Of a DNA stretch of 64,000 nucleotides, positions 45,601 through 57,810 are shown piece by piece (positions within the stretch are counted from its first letter, which is position 1; each line of letters opens with the position of its first letter). Under the pieces are notes generated by a model, which was not told where the DNA came from, did not search any database, and saw only the letters and a list, made by a program, of their open reading frames with translations. Where the stretch lies: contig OV277856.1 of NCBI GenBank assembly GCA_922989275.2, positions 87,439,038 to 87,503,037 of the forward strand, read 5' to 3'. A program made the translations under genes and the position numbers. The DNA is from Gari tellinella (Eukaryota > Mollusca > Bivalvia > Cardiida > Psammobiidae).

Positions 45601-47106
45601 CATGTTCAGACAATTGTAAGTCCAATGATAATCATTCAACATCCGATGAACGGTTTGATTCTCTGAATCCTGTCTCTTGTGTTAACTCCTTTACTTAGGA
45701 GTAAATGGGTTTAAGCACTGTGGACAATTGTGCAGTATGTATGTCTTGATTACTGTTGCTAGACACTTACATTAGTAAGAAAACTATATGCTATTATGAA
45801 AGTAATGCAATGAATAAAGAAAACTACAGTGTTTTGATAGGGCTTGTTTTTTGTTAAATATGAGTGGTAAACATAGTCGAGCCTGCTCCAATGTCAGGTT
45901 ACCCGACGTCTGATCTGGCTTCATACTGTTTGTACTGAGTCATAACGCTTTTAACATAAACGTGTTTATTTTGAAAGGATAAGGTATTCTCTACTGTGTA
46001 CATTCAAAGTATATTGCAAGATCAATAAAAACCCATTGCTTATTAGCAATGATTAAATGATTAACAAGGCCCTCAGAGCGTTTATAAACACTTAATGTGA
46101 AGTAAATAACATAATCATCTCAATCATTGCATTGTTCCTAGTGTACTTGTTTATGCAAATAGTTTTGATTCTATTCGGAACACGAGAAACCCTGCGTCTT
46201 ATATGAATTCAAACTGTATAACACACATAACGCCATGTTTCTCTCAAAATAGCTTCTACCTATATTTGAGAGAAAACACAGGTGGTACATTTAGAGCGGA
46301 CGGCATATTTTAATTATCCATTTTACCTGCCATTGAGTGTGTATTTTTCTTTTATCTTAGTCTAACCAGTGATGATTCCGTTATCTCACCTGAGTTAATA
46401 CATGTGAAAGCATGATGGCCTTTAGGCAAAGGGAAATGTCAATACAATGTACTCGTATGGAATATTCTAATTATTCACTTTCCATTTGATGTTTGATGAA
46501 TCGACCACGTTCATTTGTTCAGAGGAACGTGTTAGGTTCAGTACAGGTAATTTCTATCGATCCAGATTTAGGGATTTTATCGAGAAGTGATATACGTTTG
46601 TTTTCATTAAATCCTACATTGTAACTACTCATTAAAATTGTCTATTAGAGACGATTCTAATGAGTATTCACGATAGCGAATTTTGGTAGGACATATAGGA
46701 GACAATACATAATCGTCATAGTGTTTAGTGTGATCTTATATTGTGACATTACTTTGTGACGTGACAAATGGTAGACATATTATATATTCCATTACAAACG
46801 ACACGGAATACTAAGACTAAAAGACAGGTAATATGGTTTATTTACAAAAGTCCTAAGTGGTTCCTAGACTTTCTTCCTGTTAATGCTGATTTTGTCGTTG
46901 CTTATTTGTATAGATATAAAGCATTTTTTAACAATTATGTACATATAGTTTGTATAAACTTGGACAAGGAGAATATAACTGTTAACAACCTTGCTTCGAT
47001 AGTATTGATTATATTAATAAATACCAGTGTTTAAATGTAAAGTACTTGGAACCATTACATTTTTAAAAAAAAAAAAAAAGTTTGATAACCCCTATTGCGA
47101 TCAGAC

Positions 47107-47233
47107 CAATATCGGTACAGCGATAGGTCATTCTCGTCAACCGTCGCCCTGTTCCAAAACATGTTTTAGTATGTTTGGAACGGGCGACAATTAACGAGAA
47201 TGACCGATTGCTCTCCGTAGAGTACCGATATTG
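47107..47233. repeat. Inverted repeat with about 55-60-bp arms
   Basis: Left AATATCGGTACAGCGATAGG ... CCTGTTCCAAAACAT (47107-47162), loop GTTTTAGT, right ATGTTTGGAACGGGCGACAA ... GTACCGATATT (47171-47233). The right arm carries a few extra bases near CTCTCCGTAG. A foldback or MITE core not related by sequence to the others. Confidence 0.82.
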
Positions 47234-48311
47234 ACCGACATAGGCCCAATCTCAACAGGATTCCTCAGCCTGAAACCTTTCATGATCAAATTATTCGAGA
47301 GAATTTTACCCTTCGCCGCTTTAATCTCGTCTGATTTAGTATTATAGCCTGCCAGACACGTTTCAAACTTAGATTTAAGGTTGCATGATATAATGAATAT
47401 CGATAACAGTGTCAAACAGCTTGGGTCCTGTTCAGACGCCACGTTACGCGGCGTCTAATCAGGACCAGAGCTATTCTTGAGAGTAAAATGGTTAAAATGC
47501 AGTGAACCAGGTGTATCTGATATAAGTGATTACTTTCCAGTCATTACATGCTGCAATAAGCTAGAACATATTTTACTTGTACTGATGTAGCGTTTCGGAA
47601 ACAAATATTTGCACCTATTTGCACTTCATGCTGTTCGGATCGTTGGGCACCTTCAAAACATTGGTAAATATTAAATTATCACTTGCAATGGTGCAATATA
47701 GTTTATTTGACCAAATAAAGTCTACGGGCACGTTACAATTTGACTTTAAATTACAATTTTGAAATACAAATGCTCAGATAAATAGTGCAGGAGGAACATA
47801 TGCCTTTTTAAACACCAAGTAACCGAGAGTCATTTTCTATGACCCCTTTTCAAAACAATACTGTCAAATTTCATACAAATTTCTGACTTGAATCAAGAGA
47901 GCCATCAGTTATATTATATTGCATACATTTAGTTTAATGTGAATTTAAGTGGTCTTTGGCAACATATTGCGTTATTGCTCTTTATTATAGGTAATATCTA
48001 CATGCTGTACAATGAAGAAGCCTTCCGCTTTACATAAGCACTGCTCTTAGCAGTTATGGGTTTATGTGGTCCTTAATTCGTCTGTAAAGAAGGGCCTTTT
48101 TGTATGTCAATTTTACTAATAGACTTGACAAATATGCTCATCTCGCGCGATCCCCTATATATACAAAGAAGGAACGTATCTGTTTTAGATTCTCAATAAA
48201 ACACGCACACATTGTAACGTCTTAACGTGACGTAATATGGCTTCGAAACAATGCGAACGCTTAGCATTGTAGCATCGGTGCAAATGTGGTTAAAGTGAAG
48301 TGTTAGAAACA

Positions 48312-48466
48312 AAATAATAAGTTCATACCAGTGTTTTATCATGCAACAAAAAAACAGGTAGTCGTTGAGATGCTGGCAACTAAATCACTCGTGCTTTAAT
48401 TTACAACGCATCTAGAATCCTATCCGTCATTTTGCACGATAAAACACTGATATGAATTTATTATTT
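48312..48466. repeat. Inverted repeat with 34-bp arms
   Basis: Left AAATAATAAGTTCATACCAG ... TTATCATGCAA and right TTGCACGATAAAACACTGAT ... TTATTATTT match with about four mismatches and enclose about 86 bp. It lies 0.6 kb upstream of the GTPase exon. Confidence 0.75.
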
Positions 48467-49046
48467 CTTAATATACGAATCGTCGCAAATCGGTTTAACT
48501 GTTAGCTCTTCCGCGCATCGCATCGACTTGGCAATCACCGCTTCCCAATCACTTCTGGCCAATTTACTACGGGCTAGATTCCAGCGATTTGGTTATAAGG
48601 CAGTTTTGATACTGCAAACTACCCTAGCGACACTGTGTCGTCAAGTTACTGATTTGTTTCGCTGCAGCTGACACAAATGCTCAGAAATGTTTTTCCCAAT
48701 ACTTAAGAGCGCGCTTACTATATGTTTTACTACGGAGCGACAGCTGTTTGTGAGAGTTTGTATTTTATCTTAAAAGCAAATCAGACATGCTCCAGGAATC
48801 TTATTTTGTTAAAATGCAAATATTCTTCCGTTTAGTCGAGATTAATTTTCAGATTTCGAAACCCTGGACTTCATAACTTATAAAAATGAAAAAAGCTAAG
48901 GAAAATTAAAAGTTTCCCTACCACATGTGGTGTATTTTAGTACTAAAATCATACATTTAAAACCAACAGAAATATACAGGGCATGCGTATCGATCAACAA
49001 ATATGGATTAATCTTTCGGCTCTCAGGCTATCACTAGATACTGAAG

Positions 49047-49422
49047 ATGAATACTCTCTCATTTTGCAGTCGACCGTGGATTGTGTCTGGTCCGGACGAG
49101 TCAAGCGACGCTGAACAATCTAAGTGTTTGTGTTGGAGCCCTTCCGCGGTGGCTACCCCGGACATGGCTTTGCTGGAGCAGGGCGAGGCGGCCCCTGAGG
49201 ACAACTGTAGACGCCTCGTGCTCCTGGGATCTAGTAAAGTTGGTAAAACGTCAATTACCATGAGATTTCTCTACAATAAATATGACGAAAACTATACACC
49301 AACCATTGAAGACTTTCATCGTAAAATCTACAAAATTCGTGGGGAAGCATATCGTTTGGATATATTGGATACGTCTGGGAATCACCCCTTCCCGGCTATG
49401 AGGAGACTGTCGTTCATCACAG
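49047..49422 (+). CDS. RASD1-like: RASD/Rhes-type small GTPase, first coding exon
   Basis: 125 codons plus one base. The protein has the P-loop GSSKVGKT (residues 61-68), switch I YTPTIEDFHRK (83-93) with the invariant Thr, and LDILDTSGNHPFPAMRRLS (104-122), where DTSG is the G3 box. NHPFPAMRRLS and EDFHRK are hallmarks of Dexras1/Rhes (RASD1/RASD2) proteins. These Ras-like GTPases, usually farnesylated at a C-terminal CaaX box, act in G-protein and NO/steroid-linked signalling. The exon ends ATCACAG|GTGCAG, a good donor, phase 1, exactly where the family continues with GDVF. The G4, G5 and CaaX parts are not in the window. ATG 49047 follows an in-frame TAG (49035); ATG 49158-49166 (in GACATGGCT) is an alternative giving a leader closer to the vertebrate length. 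Confidence 0.9.
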
Positions 49423-49808
49423 GTGCAGTTATTATTGTGTTTTTTAAAAAAAAACTTGTCACATACTTATCTTAACTAAATGAGTATGAGCATCGATTGT
49501 ATAATGATTTAAAACTAACAAGTAAATACTCATCATTATGTTCACGCAATAACTGTTTGTTTTATCGGTGTTTAAGGAAGATGCTGTTAAATAAAACAGC
49601 CAAACTTTTCACACATAGGATGAAATATGCTGTAAAATTAGACAGACACACCCTTTGTCACATTGGAACGCATTTTACCACATGTGCATGCCCCATAGAG
49701 GTAATTTTATATGTTTTACTAGATTTATGCCCTGTTAATGAGCCACATCAAAAGTGTTTCTGCATACGGACAGGCGGGGTGTTTTACCATTTGAAGACAG
49801 GTGAACAA

Positions 49809-49880
49809 TTAAAGCAAGTTGAAAGTAAAGCAGAATGCACCTTAATGTGCATTCTGTTTTACTTTCAGCCTGCTTTAAGC
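49809..49880. repeat. GCATTCTGCTTTACTTTC-type palindrome inside the GTPase intron
   Basis: ATTAAAGCAAGTTGAAAGTA ... GCAGAATGCACCTTAATGTG ... TTTACTTTCAGCCTGCTTTA, two arms of about 35 bp with few mismatches. Same family as 35854-36105. Confidence 0.85.
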
Positions 49881-51173
49881 TACCATCTTTTAGGATATTA
49901 TCGGGAATATTTCTTTATGCTGCACATTTATTTCTCTTTTTGTTTGCTGAAATATGAATGTAAAAAGCGTAAAAATGCGTATATCTTGGCAATGGGTTTA
50001 TCGGGCATGCTGAAAGGAACGAACAAAGCTCCCTCGGGATATGTCTACTTTAATTTAAACCCGCTTTGAGCATCTCTATGAAAATTGAAAATGGCAATGG
50101 GGAAACGTTAGGGTTACAGAAAGCTCTTCTCTTAAAAACTTTTGCTGAACTTTCTTTGAGTCGATGTTAAAAGAGTGCTTACTGTTTACAGAACAAAAAT
50201 GAACATAACGCGAGTATAGACAAAGCTCTAAGTGCATGGACTAGTTTAATAAGTATACCAACCATTTAACGGCCGTGTATAAAGTGGAAACCTCAATGTA
50301 GTGTAACCTCTGAAAGTAACTTCTTAAGACTGAAATTATCTGAAGGCAGAAAATGATTCAAGTAGATCTATAAAAGCAGATGAAAGCATAATGCAGGGCA
50401 TTAATGGAGCATGCTTGTAAATTGGCGTATATAAGAAAGTTCGTTTGAGAGGTTTTCCTCTACCGTTCGAGGTGTGAAAGCGAAACGGTTACAAATGACA
50501 TCAAATTCAACCCATTACCCTTAGAAATACGCCTTTTACACGTTTTTTTTCAGCAATCCAGGAAAAAAGCTCTATTTTATACGAGTACAATCATGTATAT
50601 GTAACGTAAGAAATATTTTTGTTATATCCCAGTATATATTAGTAAGGTCCAATCAGCTTTACTTTTCGCCTGCATTATAAGGTGACCTGTTTTCAAAACT
50701 AGAAGCAAGCTATTGGATAATGGGTTAAATGCTCGCAGAACATTTTTGCATTTGTCAATTGAATTGAGGACAGCGTAATATTAAAAGTATACCCTATGTT
50801 TAGCGATATTTGAACCATGTACAACTGTTAGTCTTTCGACATGCGGCTGCTCTATGCAGGACAAACGTTAAGAAACATGTTAATCACTTCACCGCCTTTT
50901 CCTGGTTATATTAATGGGTATTTGCAAACAGTCTGTATCCTTGTCAGACGACGCACAACGCGGCATACCAGGATTCAAACTGTTTTAATCATTACAATAT
51001 TCCTTCAGCTCAGTTGTATGGACTTTGTAAATTATACAGGAATGACAATTTTTAAAGCAAATGACGTTCTGACGGTGTATGGGTTAGACTTTTTAGGGGG
51101 AGTGGGTTGCACTGTTTGTCCTGTACTGCACATCAACCTGCTGCATAAAACACTATTCTCCTTTAGTTGACTG

Positions 51174-51211
51174 GTGTGTGTGTGTGTGTGCGTGTGTGTG
51201 TGTATGTGTGT
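51174..51211. repeat. (GT)n microsatellite
   Basis: Interrupted GT run with one GC and one AT step. Gives a TH-rich false frame on the minus strand. Confidence 0.95.
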
Positions 51212-53602
51212 TCTTTTGTTAAATTCCTTTTCTACCATTTGTGGGCTAATTTGCCGAACCAGAGAGCTAGGAACTGGTAAAAAAACCGGGCGCGTTGCCT
51301 CACTCTGGTGATTTATCGATTTTTCTGGCTCGTCTCTTTCTAGGGCTATTGTTTTGAAAATTAAGCTAAATTAAATATAATAAACAAACACCTACATGAA
51401 ATAGATACAACAAGCGGACACATTATTCTAAAGATTAGAATATTTAGATGTATCGACCATTCTAAATATTGTGTTAATCGGGTGTTTGTATTTTATGTGA
51501 CTATAGTATCTTAAAGGAGCCCCGGAATGACCTTTGTCCTGCATTAAACAGGTGTTGATAATAAATAGTTCAATGGTTGTTTTAGGTACGACTGTTGTAT
51601 ACGGATAATGCTTTAGAGATTAATATCAACCTAAATTGGATTGTTTTGACTGTTATTCAACCGATTTGCACTAAAGTATGCATCTTAGAGAGATGAAAGA
51701 CATACATAATATCACAGGTAAAACTATTAAAGAGAAGTACTGATAAACGTAGATCGGTTGCAATCGTACGAGAGTTCTACTGAAACATTTAACACTTTGC
51801 ATGCTGTGTAATTTATTCGTATGTAACAAATGTCGTCTGCTATTGTTCTAAAAATAGACATTTCTAAAACGGTTTGATCCTGATGAGACGCCGCGTAATG
51901 CAGCGTATCATCCAGATCAAAACTGTTTGCAATGGTAATCACTATGGGACAATTATCCACCGCTAGCATGGTAAGAGTTAATATCGGGATTCAAAACATT
52001 TTGCTTTAATTAAGAAAATCAAAATATTTATACTTATATGTATCAGTATAACATTAACTTTGGAGCAATTATAAACATAGATTAAAGGTGCCCGTTTACC
52101 AAAGGTCAAGGCGTTCTTAATGTGGCAAAGCAAAGTTAATTATTTTTCTTGCTTCCATATCTCTTACCCTGTGAGACCATTATCTGCCTCAAATTGTACT
52201 CTGCAACAATCTTAACTTAACGTTTTACGTATTTCAAATGAAAAAAATACATCATGTGCCAAACAGTTTGTATCCTGCTTTAATACCGAATTCCGCCGTG
52301 CCTGATCTATATCTAATCTGGTTACAAATGCCAACAAATTTGTGTTTAGTGTGATGAAATGAAACGTTTCTATTATAGACAGAACCCACTATTTCGACCT
52401 CTAAATAGAAGGTTGATTTATTGAATGAGAAACAAGTGACAGCTTAAAGCAGGGTTAAAGTAAAACAGAAAGCTCCTAAAAGAACGTTCTGTTTTACTTT
52501 CGTATTGCTTTAAGCAGTCGCCTGCCCTTAAACACCTTAAATTAAGAAACTGGTCGTTGTAGAGATGTTAACTGTAGCCTTACCGGCGGCTGAAGCCATT
52601 TTCCCCCATGGATTATTAGTTTTGCCACACATTTCGCATTTGTTATCTGTTTATTCCTGCACGATGCTCCGGCCACAAGCTGGCTTTGTTCTTCATCTCA
52701 GCAAATAGCTCTTTGTTAATAAGCCGTAAAATTGAGAGATAGCTAATGACTTCCCCAAGATTCACAACAGTAATATTATTAACCCTTTCTCTTGCCAAAT
52801 TGCGTAATCTGCTTGAACTCTTGCATCGCCATCAAATCGTCCACTGTAATACTATGGGCTGTTCTATCGTTATAAAGCTGCTGGATTTAAAGCAAATGTT
52901 GAGACGTGTCGAAATGATCGTCAACAAATTTGGATCCTGATCAGACACCGCGTACTGCGACGTTTGATTAGAATCCAAACTCATAGACGGCGTTTGATAT
53001 GAATGCAGACTCAGACACCTTCTTTCACATAGTTTGATCATAATTCAGACTCAACTGTTTACCATTAATTTCAATTTACCTTATATTAAAATTTGAGAAA
53101 TAAGCACAGACGACGATTGTTTAAAGTAGATGACGGCATGGCAGTGAACGTGTCTAAGATGAAACAGAAATATTTACAGTGGTCTTTTGATTTAGTTTTC
53201 CCCTTTACGCTAATACGAATCGCAAACTTTTAAAGCCTGATTTTGTTATATCTAAAGTATGCTTTAATTGTTAATTATGTGATGTTACTGATCCTTTAAA
53301 TCTATTTTACTGACATACTCTTAGGTGTCTCTAACATGGGTGCATATAAGTTAAACCGATTACCTATAAACACGCTATAAGCACAATTGGGTTGTTTGGA
53401 TCTATTTAAGACAGCATCGTATTTAGACCACAATTCTTTCAATTTCTTATAAAAGTTATCTGAAAATATTGTCAGGTGCATTCAGATAATTGTTGCAGTT
53501 CATAATTATACAGTGTTCCGAATGTGAACTTATGAGTCGTGTCGAGAGACATATTTGGGCCCTGCCATGACAAAACAGCCTTATTGCGTGAGAAAAAGTG
53601 TA

Positions 53603-54314
53603 CAGTGGTAAATACGCTATTCCTACCCACTTTCCGAGTTTCTTACGCGTACCTAAAGCGTTTCTTCCGCGTTTATTATCCGTTTCGTTAAACGCTTTTC
53701 CTAGCCGTTTCTTCACGCGTTTCTTTACGCGTTTAAAAGAGCCCGGATGAAAGGGTCATCACTTAGCCGACGGACCCCTTAGCTTCAGCGGTTTACACAT
53801 CCACTTTATGACATGTGTATTACAGAGCATTAGGTGGTATCGCCGATAACATTGCTATCTTTAATTGGCAATAAACTGTTAATCCCCCGATAGCTGAGTG
53901 GCATATGTAGGCGGGTGGTCAATGCTTGTTCTAATTGATTGGTTACAGGCGGGTGGTCAGTGCCTGTTGTAATTGATTGATGACAGATTAATGCTGCTAG
54001 CTCTTAAAGTAATTGTGTGATACTTTAACCTACATCTGCATGTAAACGGTTGGCGCTGCACTATTTTTGATAGCAGGGTAACGATACTATGGAATATGTT
54101 GGTTTAATTATCTTCGCACAAGTCAATAAGATCCGAAATCTCCGCGTGAAACGGTTAACTGACGCTACAATCGCAACATCTCTGGTATAATCGTTTATAA
54201 ACGCGTTTAAACGCGTTAAGATCGTTAGGCGTTAACCGTTCGTTAACCGTTCACTATGCGTTTCTTACGCATAGATTAACGCGTAAATGGGTAGGTATAG
54301 CGTATTTACCACTG
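53603..54314. mobile_element. 712-bp DNA element with CAGTGG terminal inverted repeats and TA flanks
   Basis: Left end CAGTGGTAAATACGCTAT (53603-53620), continuing TCCTACCCA; right end TGGGTAGGTATAGCG then TATTTACCACTG (54288-54314) is the inverted match over about 29 bp. Both sides are flanked by TA, consistent with a TA target duplication. Subterminal DNA is packed with ACGCGTTT/AAACGCGT-like words (53640-53740 and 54180-54280). Between them is a 42-bp tandem pair (GGCGGGTGGTCA..., 53909-53990). No ORF. A non-autonomous element; the transposase superfamily is not decided. Confidence 0.75.
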
Positions 54315-54800
54315 TATAGACCAATCACCGTTGTTATCCCAGGCTGTGTATCTGAGGTTGGTCAACACTGCCTAATATCATAATAATACAGTACAGCTAC
54401 ATAAAACACTTTACATGTATTTTGATGTCAAATAGTATAGATCAAGTTCTGCTGTCGCGTCTTTGACGAGGCGGCTGGTTTTGATCTAAACTGTTTGTAA
54501 TGCAATAAGGCAGGTTTTCTCATGGCACGGCTCATATTTAAAACCAACAGTATTGACAAAGAACGGTCAATGCAGTTCTTGATCAGGATGGACATTGCTT
54601 GTCACGCATAAACGTATTTGCTGTAAATGTCGCTGAAGATAGTATAGACCAAGATCAGACCAAAACTAAATCCAAGATGCGGTTTTGCTAATTTCAAATT
54701 AGTTTATATATCGTTAAATATAGGGAACAACTATCATCAACATTGTCATATAGCTCCGCCCCTGTCGTAAGGTTTACCTCTATTTTAACCCATATAATAA

Positions 54801-55012
54801 TTAACCCAGCGCCCAGTGGATTATTCCATGCTTATATTTTGGATAAGTCCATTTTTTACCTAAGGGGGGCGCTTGGTCTAAATTTTCATTTTCGTTTTTT
54901 TTATATTGAAATTCCTATCAGCAAACAGTAAAGACGCATTATTCGGCGTCTGATCAGGGTCTACACTGTTTGTCTATGCCCCATATATGCGATCGTGGCC
55001 ACTGATGGGTAA
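54801..55012. repeat. TTAACCC-bounded MITE, same subfamily as 17762-17985
   Basis: Begins TTAACCCAGCGCCCAGTGGA; the middle has TATTGAAATTCCTATCAGC, the core AAACAGTAAAGACGCATTAT and GGCGTCTGATCAGGGTC, then CCCATATATGCGATCG and ACTGATGGGTAAA. The right TTAA has become TAAA. The hairpin arms are shortened compared with 17881-17944. Confidence 0.8.
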
Positions 55013-55557
55013 AGCGATTCGTCTTGCTAGTGACGCTGAAACATATTATTTAATTTTAAAAAATGCATTTGTTTGCCTAAGGTTTTGAACCAGCCTTTTG
55101 CTGTTTAGCACTGTCATTTGCAAAGAGTTCAGCTTAATATTTGATACAGTCTACTTAATACATGTACTTAATTTGAGAAATAAATACCACAACTAAAATA
55201 CACACATAATACTTTCATACTTGAGTTGCGCTGCCAACCTTTAAATAATCACGAAGCTCTGTAAGACCATATGACTGCAAAAATGATAGACAAGATGTAA
55301 GCATAATTTCCCTTTATAACTGTCTTTATTTCACACCTACATAGATTAAACCAATCGAAAGCCCCTCTTTCTACCACGTGACGGTACAAGAGAAACCTAT
55401 ATTGTACCGGAATATAAAAAAAGCTATCCCAGAAGGCCACATTTTACTCATATTGGACTCGGATCCAGAAAATCCATATCATTTTCATATTGGACTGGAC
55501 AACTGTTCCGACACTCTGTTGAGAGTTACTTCCCTTGGTATTTCACCTTTGTCTGCT

Positions 55558-55640
55558 ACAGTGTTCCATCTCTACAACGGCACCAAATTGAAGACACATA
55601 CTGTGTGTTGCTCGGAGCGTGACGTTATAGGGAGGGTAAA
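55558..55640. repeat. CCCTCTCTACAACGACAC hairpin family, copy
   Basis: ACAGTGTTCCATCTCTACAA at the left and GACGTTATAGGGAGGGTA at the right, with GTGTGTTGCTCGGAGC between. Imperfect copy of the family seen at 6431 and 26027. Confidence 0.6.
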
Positions 55641-56239
55641 ATAAGAATTGACTTTGCAATATCTATCTATATAATTTAATGTCGTAACGATCAACAAAGT
55701 GGCGCGTTAACGGTCAAACGTCATATACAATAAATAACGTTTTTTTCCAACTTATGAATATAATTTTGTTTATCCGAAAGTAAGTTTTAAAAATGCATAT
55801 AGATAATGTATGCCTTATTGGACTGAAATTCTAAGCATTAGTAAGTTTTATAATGATAACAAACAAAAGAAAAAATATAAAAATGCTTTTGAGGGATAAA
55901 TTTAGGTGTTTCTTCACTATTAAAGGGAGGTAATTCATAAGATTCGTTATAAAACGGCCATTTGTTAGACTTCTTACACCTTTAATGTGTTTAAAAAGAG
56001 TATCGTGATGGAGTAAATGATTAAAAATTAGAGCTAGAACAGAAAATTATGCAAAATGATACGTGTAGACGATTATAGATTTGAAATAGATCTACTGGTT
56101 GTAAGGGGAGGGTCGGTGTAGGGAAGGAACACAGTAATTTGTTTTTGGAAATCTCGGAGTCAATGGCTAGGCTAGAATGAATAGGAAAAATGCATATGGT
56201 TTCTTTTGCCATTTTATAATTTTATGGTGAGAAATAAAG

Positions 56240-56403
56240 AGGTAATTTAACAGTGAAGAGTACAATACTGAATTCAATTGGACTCGAACACAGCAGTCAT
56301 AATCCATATTGGACTCGGCTATCGCCTCGTCCAAATATGGTTATGACAGCTGTGTACTCGTCCAATAGAATTCAGTATTGTACTCAACACTGTTAAATAA
56401 CCT
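56240..56403. repeat. Foldback with about 74-bp near-perfect arms
   Basis: Left GAGGTAATTTAACAGTGAAG ... CCATATTGGAC (56240-56314) mirrors right GTCCAAATATGG ... CACTGTTAAATAACCTC (56329-56403), with loop TCGGCTATCGCCTC. The arms contain TTTAACAGTG/CACTGTTAAA and GTACAATACTGAATTC. Palindrome length is about 164 bp, the longest tight hairpin in the window. Confidence 0.9.
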
Positions 56404-56826
56404 CATACTATTACAGTTTTGTATGCACTAACTCATTTGTGTTAAGTGTACAATAAAAGGAACATATGCAAACAGTGTATACTCCGATCAGAGTCAACAC
56501 TGTTTGCTGATAGGAATTTTAATATAAAATGAAATTTTAGACAAGGTACCATTTACATCAAACATGGTCAATGCCAATATATAAGGATGGATGACTTAAC
56601 AGGCTTAAATGGGGACAGCTATCACATGTTTTTAAGAGATCATTCACTATTTTGGCGTGGCTTACTAACTTAAGTTTGTCTGCGTGTATGGTATTATTAT
56701 GATAGTGACTTAGTTTTTCTAAATACGAGTAGATTCTTAATGTCTTCTTGTTTTTTTAGTATGATCGGTAATGTTGGTGGTATTTTTACTCAATGTCATA
56801 AATTTTGTTTCTTATTTTTTCAATCC

Positions 56827-57048
56827 TTAACCCTTTCACTCCCAATGACGCTTTAAAGCGCGTTTGCAAACAGTTTGGATCCTGATCAGAATACAAACTG
56901 TTTGACACTTGTAATGAAATTTCTTCAGTTATAGTGCCTTTATTTTTAAACTTTGAAACGACACTGCAGACAGCAAAATTGAAGCAGATGACAATGAAAC
57001 GGTGAAGGGGTAAAATTCTCACAAACAATCTGGCAGTGAAAGGGTTAA
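56827..57048. repeat. TTAA-bounded MITE carrying the AAACAGTTTGGATCC core
   Basis: Left end TTAACCCTTTCACTCCCAAT (56827) with GACGCTTTAAAGCGCGTTTG, then the core AAACAGTTTGGATCCTGATC directly joined to AGAATACAAACTGTTTGAC. The GACGCC centre is deleted here. The right side TTGAAGCAGATGACAATGAA precedes GTGAAGGGGTAAA (57003-57014) and GGCAGTGAAAGGGTTAA (57032-57048). The last is the inverse of the left end. This copy shows that the many GATCAGACGCC palindromes are cores of a longer TTAA-terminated element. Confidence 0.8.
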
Positions 57049-57485
57049 TAATGCATTACTCTCTGACCACATGCTGTTTCGCTTCCTTCAAAGCAGATGG
57101 TTCCTCGTTAATTTGAAATAAATTTCACTTGATTCAATATTCTTCGAAAGTTCAAACGCTATGATATATTCCGGGTTTTACCTTCTAGTCTAGTGTTTGT
57201 CTTTGATCTCTATTTTGTGATAATTATGTCCGATGTATCTTGTAGGGGCTCTGTGAATTGCACTTGTCTTGTTATAAGTCCTATAAAGTCTTTATCTTGT
57301 TCATATCTAATACACCGGGTGTACAATGAGAGGTCCCAAATTAGTCAATTGAGTCCCAATTGAGTCTAGTCCATTGTTACATATTTAGGGTTGGTCCTTT
57401 TACAACATATTATAGGATACGGGTTCGTTTCACATGTGCATTGTTTGAAAAGGACGAGCATACTTGCCACTACAGGTTAATGATT

Positions 57486-57545
57486 TACCCCTTTCGCTCT
57501 CAATGACGCTTAAAAGCGCATTTTCAAACAGTTTGTATCCTGAAG
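57486..57545. repeat. Left half of a TTAA-type MITE
   Basis: ATTTACCCCTTTCGCTCTCA, then ATGACGCTTAAAAGCGCATT and TTCAAACAGTTTGTATCCTG, after which similarity stops. A truncated copy of the 56827 element. Confidence 0.75.
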
Positions 57546-57810
57546 CCACTTTGCTCATCACAAAATTAGTTTTCCTTAGACCAAGTGCTAACTCTACTGT
57601 TTAAAACAATATAACTTGTACATTAATGAGGCTAACGATATGCCCCTGTAAGATAAAGTACCTCTTTTATCCAATGTCGAAGACTCTTGTATTGGGTTAA
57701 TGATACATTTGCCCCAAACTATAGGTGCAGTACCTTTATCAAAACATATATTGGATAAAACATGTTAAAAAGCAAGAAACGCATTTTTATAAAACCCACA
57801 TTACCTGCCC

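Larger units (their letters stand above)
39864..49034. other. Non-coding stretch rich in short palindromes; no exon recognised
   Basis: GACGCC-type palindromes or halves at about 40010-40080, 40750-40815, 42538-42606 (best), 43095-43170, 44260-44330, 45160-45220, 45880-45935 and 47408-47470; inverted repeats at 47107-47233 and 48312-48466. Sequence just upstream of the GTPase exon (48.5-49.0 kb) may hold its 5' UTR or promoter, but I cannot point to a defined start. Confidence 0.55.
49423..57810 (+). other. Probable first intron of the RASD-like gene, filled with repeats
   Basis: Starts with GTGCAG at the exon boundary. No later exon (NKxD, SAK, CaaX) is seen up to 64000, so the intron would exceed 14.5 kb. 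Contents: MITE palindromes at 49809-49880, 50930-50990, 51860-51925, 52443-52514, 52925-52985 and 54425-54500; a GT microsatellite 51174-51211; the TA-flanked element 53603-54314; TTAA elements 54801-55012 and 56827-57048; hairpin 56240-56403. The 190-codon frame at 49497-50069 runs through a MITE and is not a gene. Confidence 0.5.

Noticed and set aside
49497..50069. 190-codon open frame after the GTPase exon
   Set aside because: It lies in the intron, has no known domain, and part of it is the translated MITE palindrome at 49809-49880.
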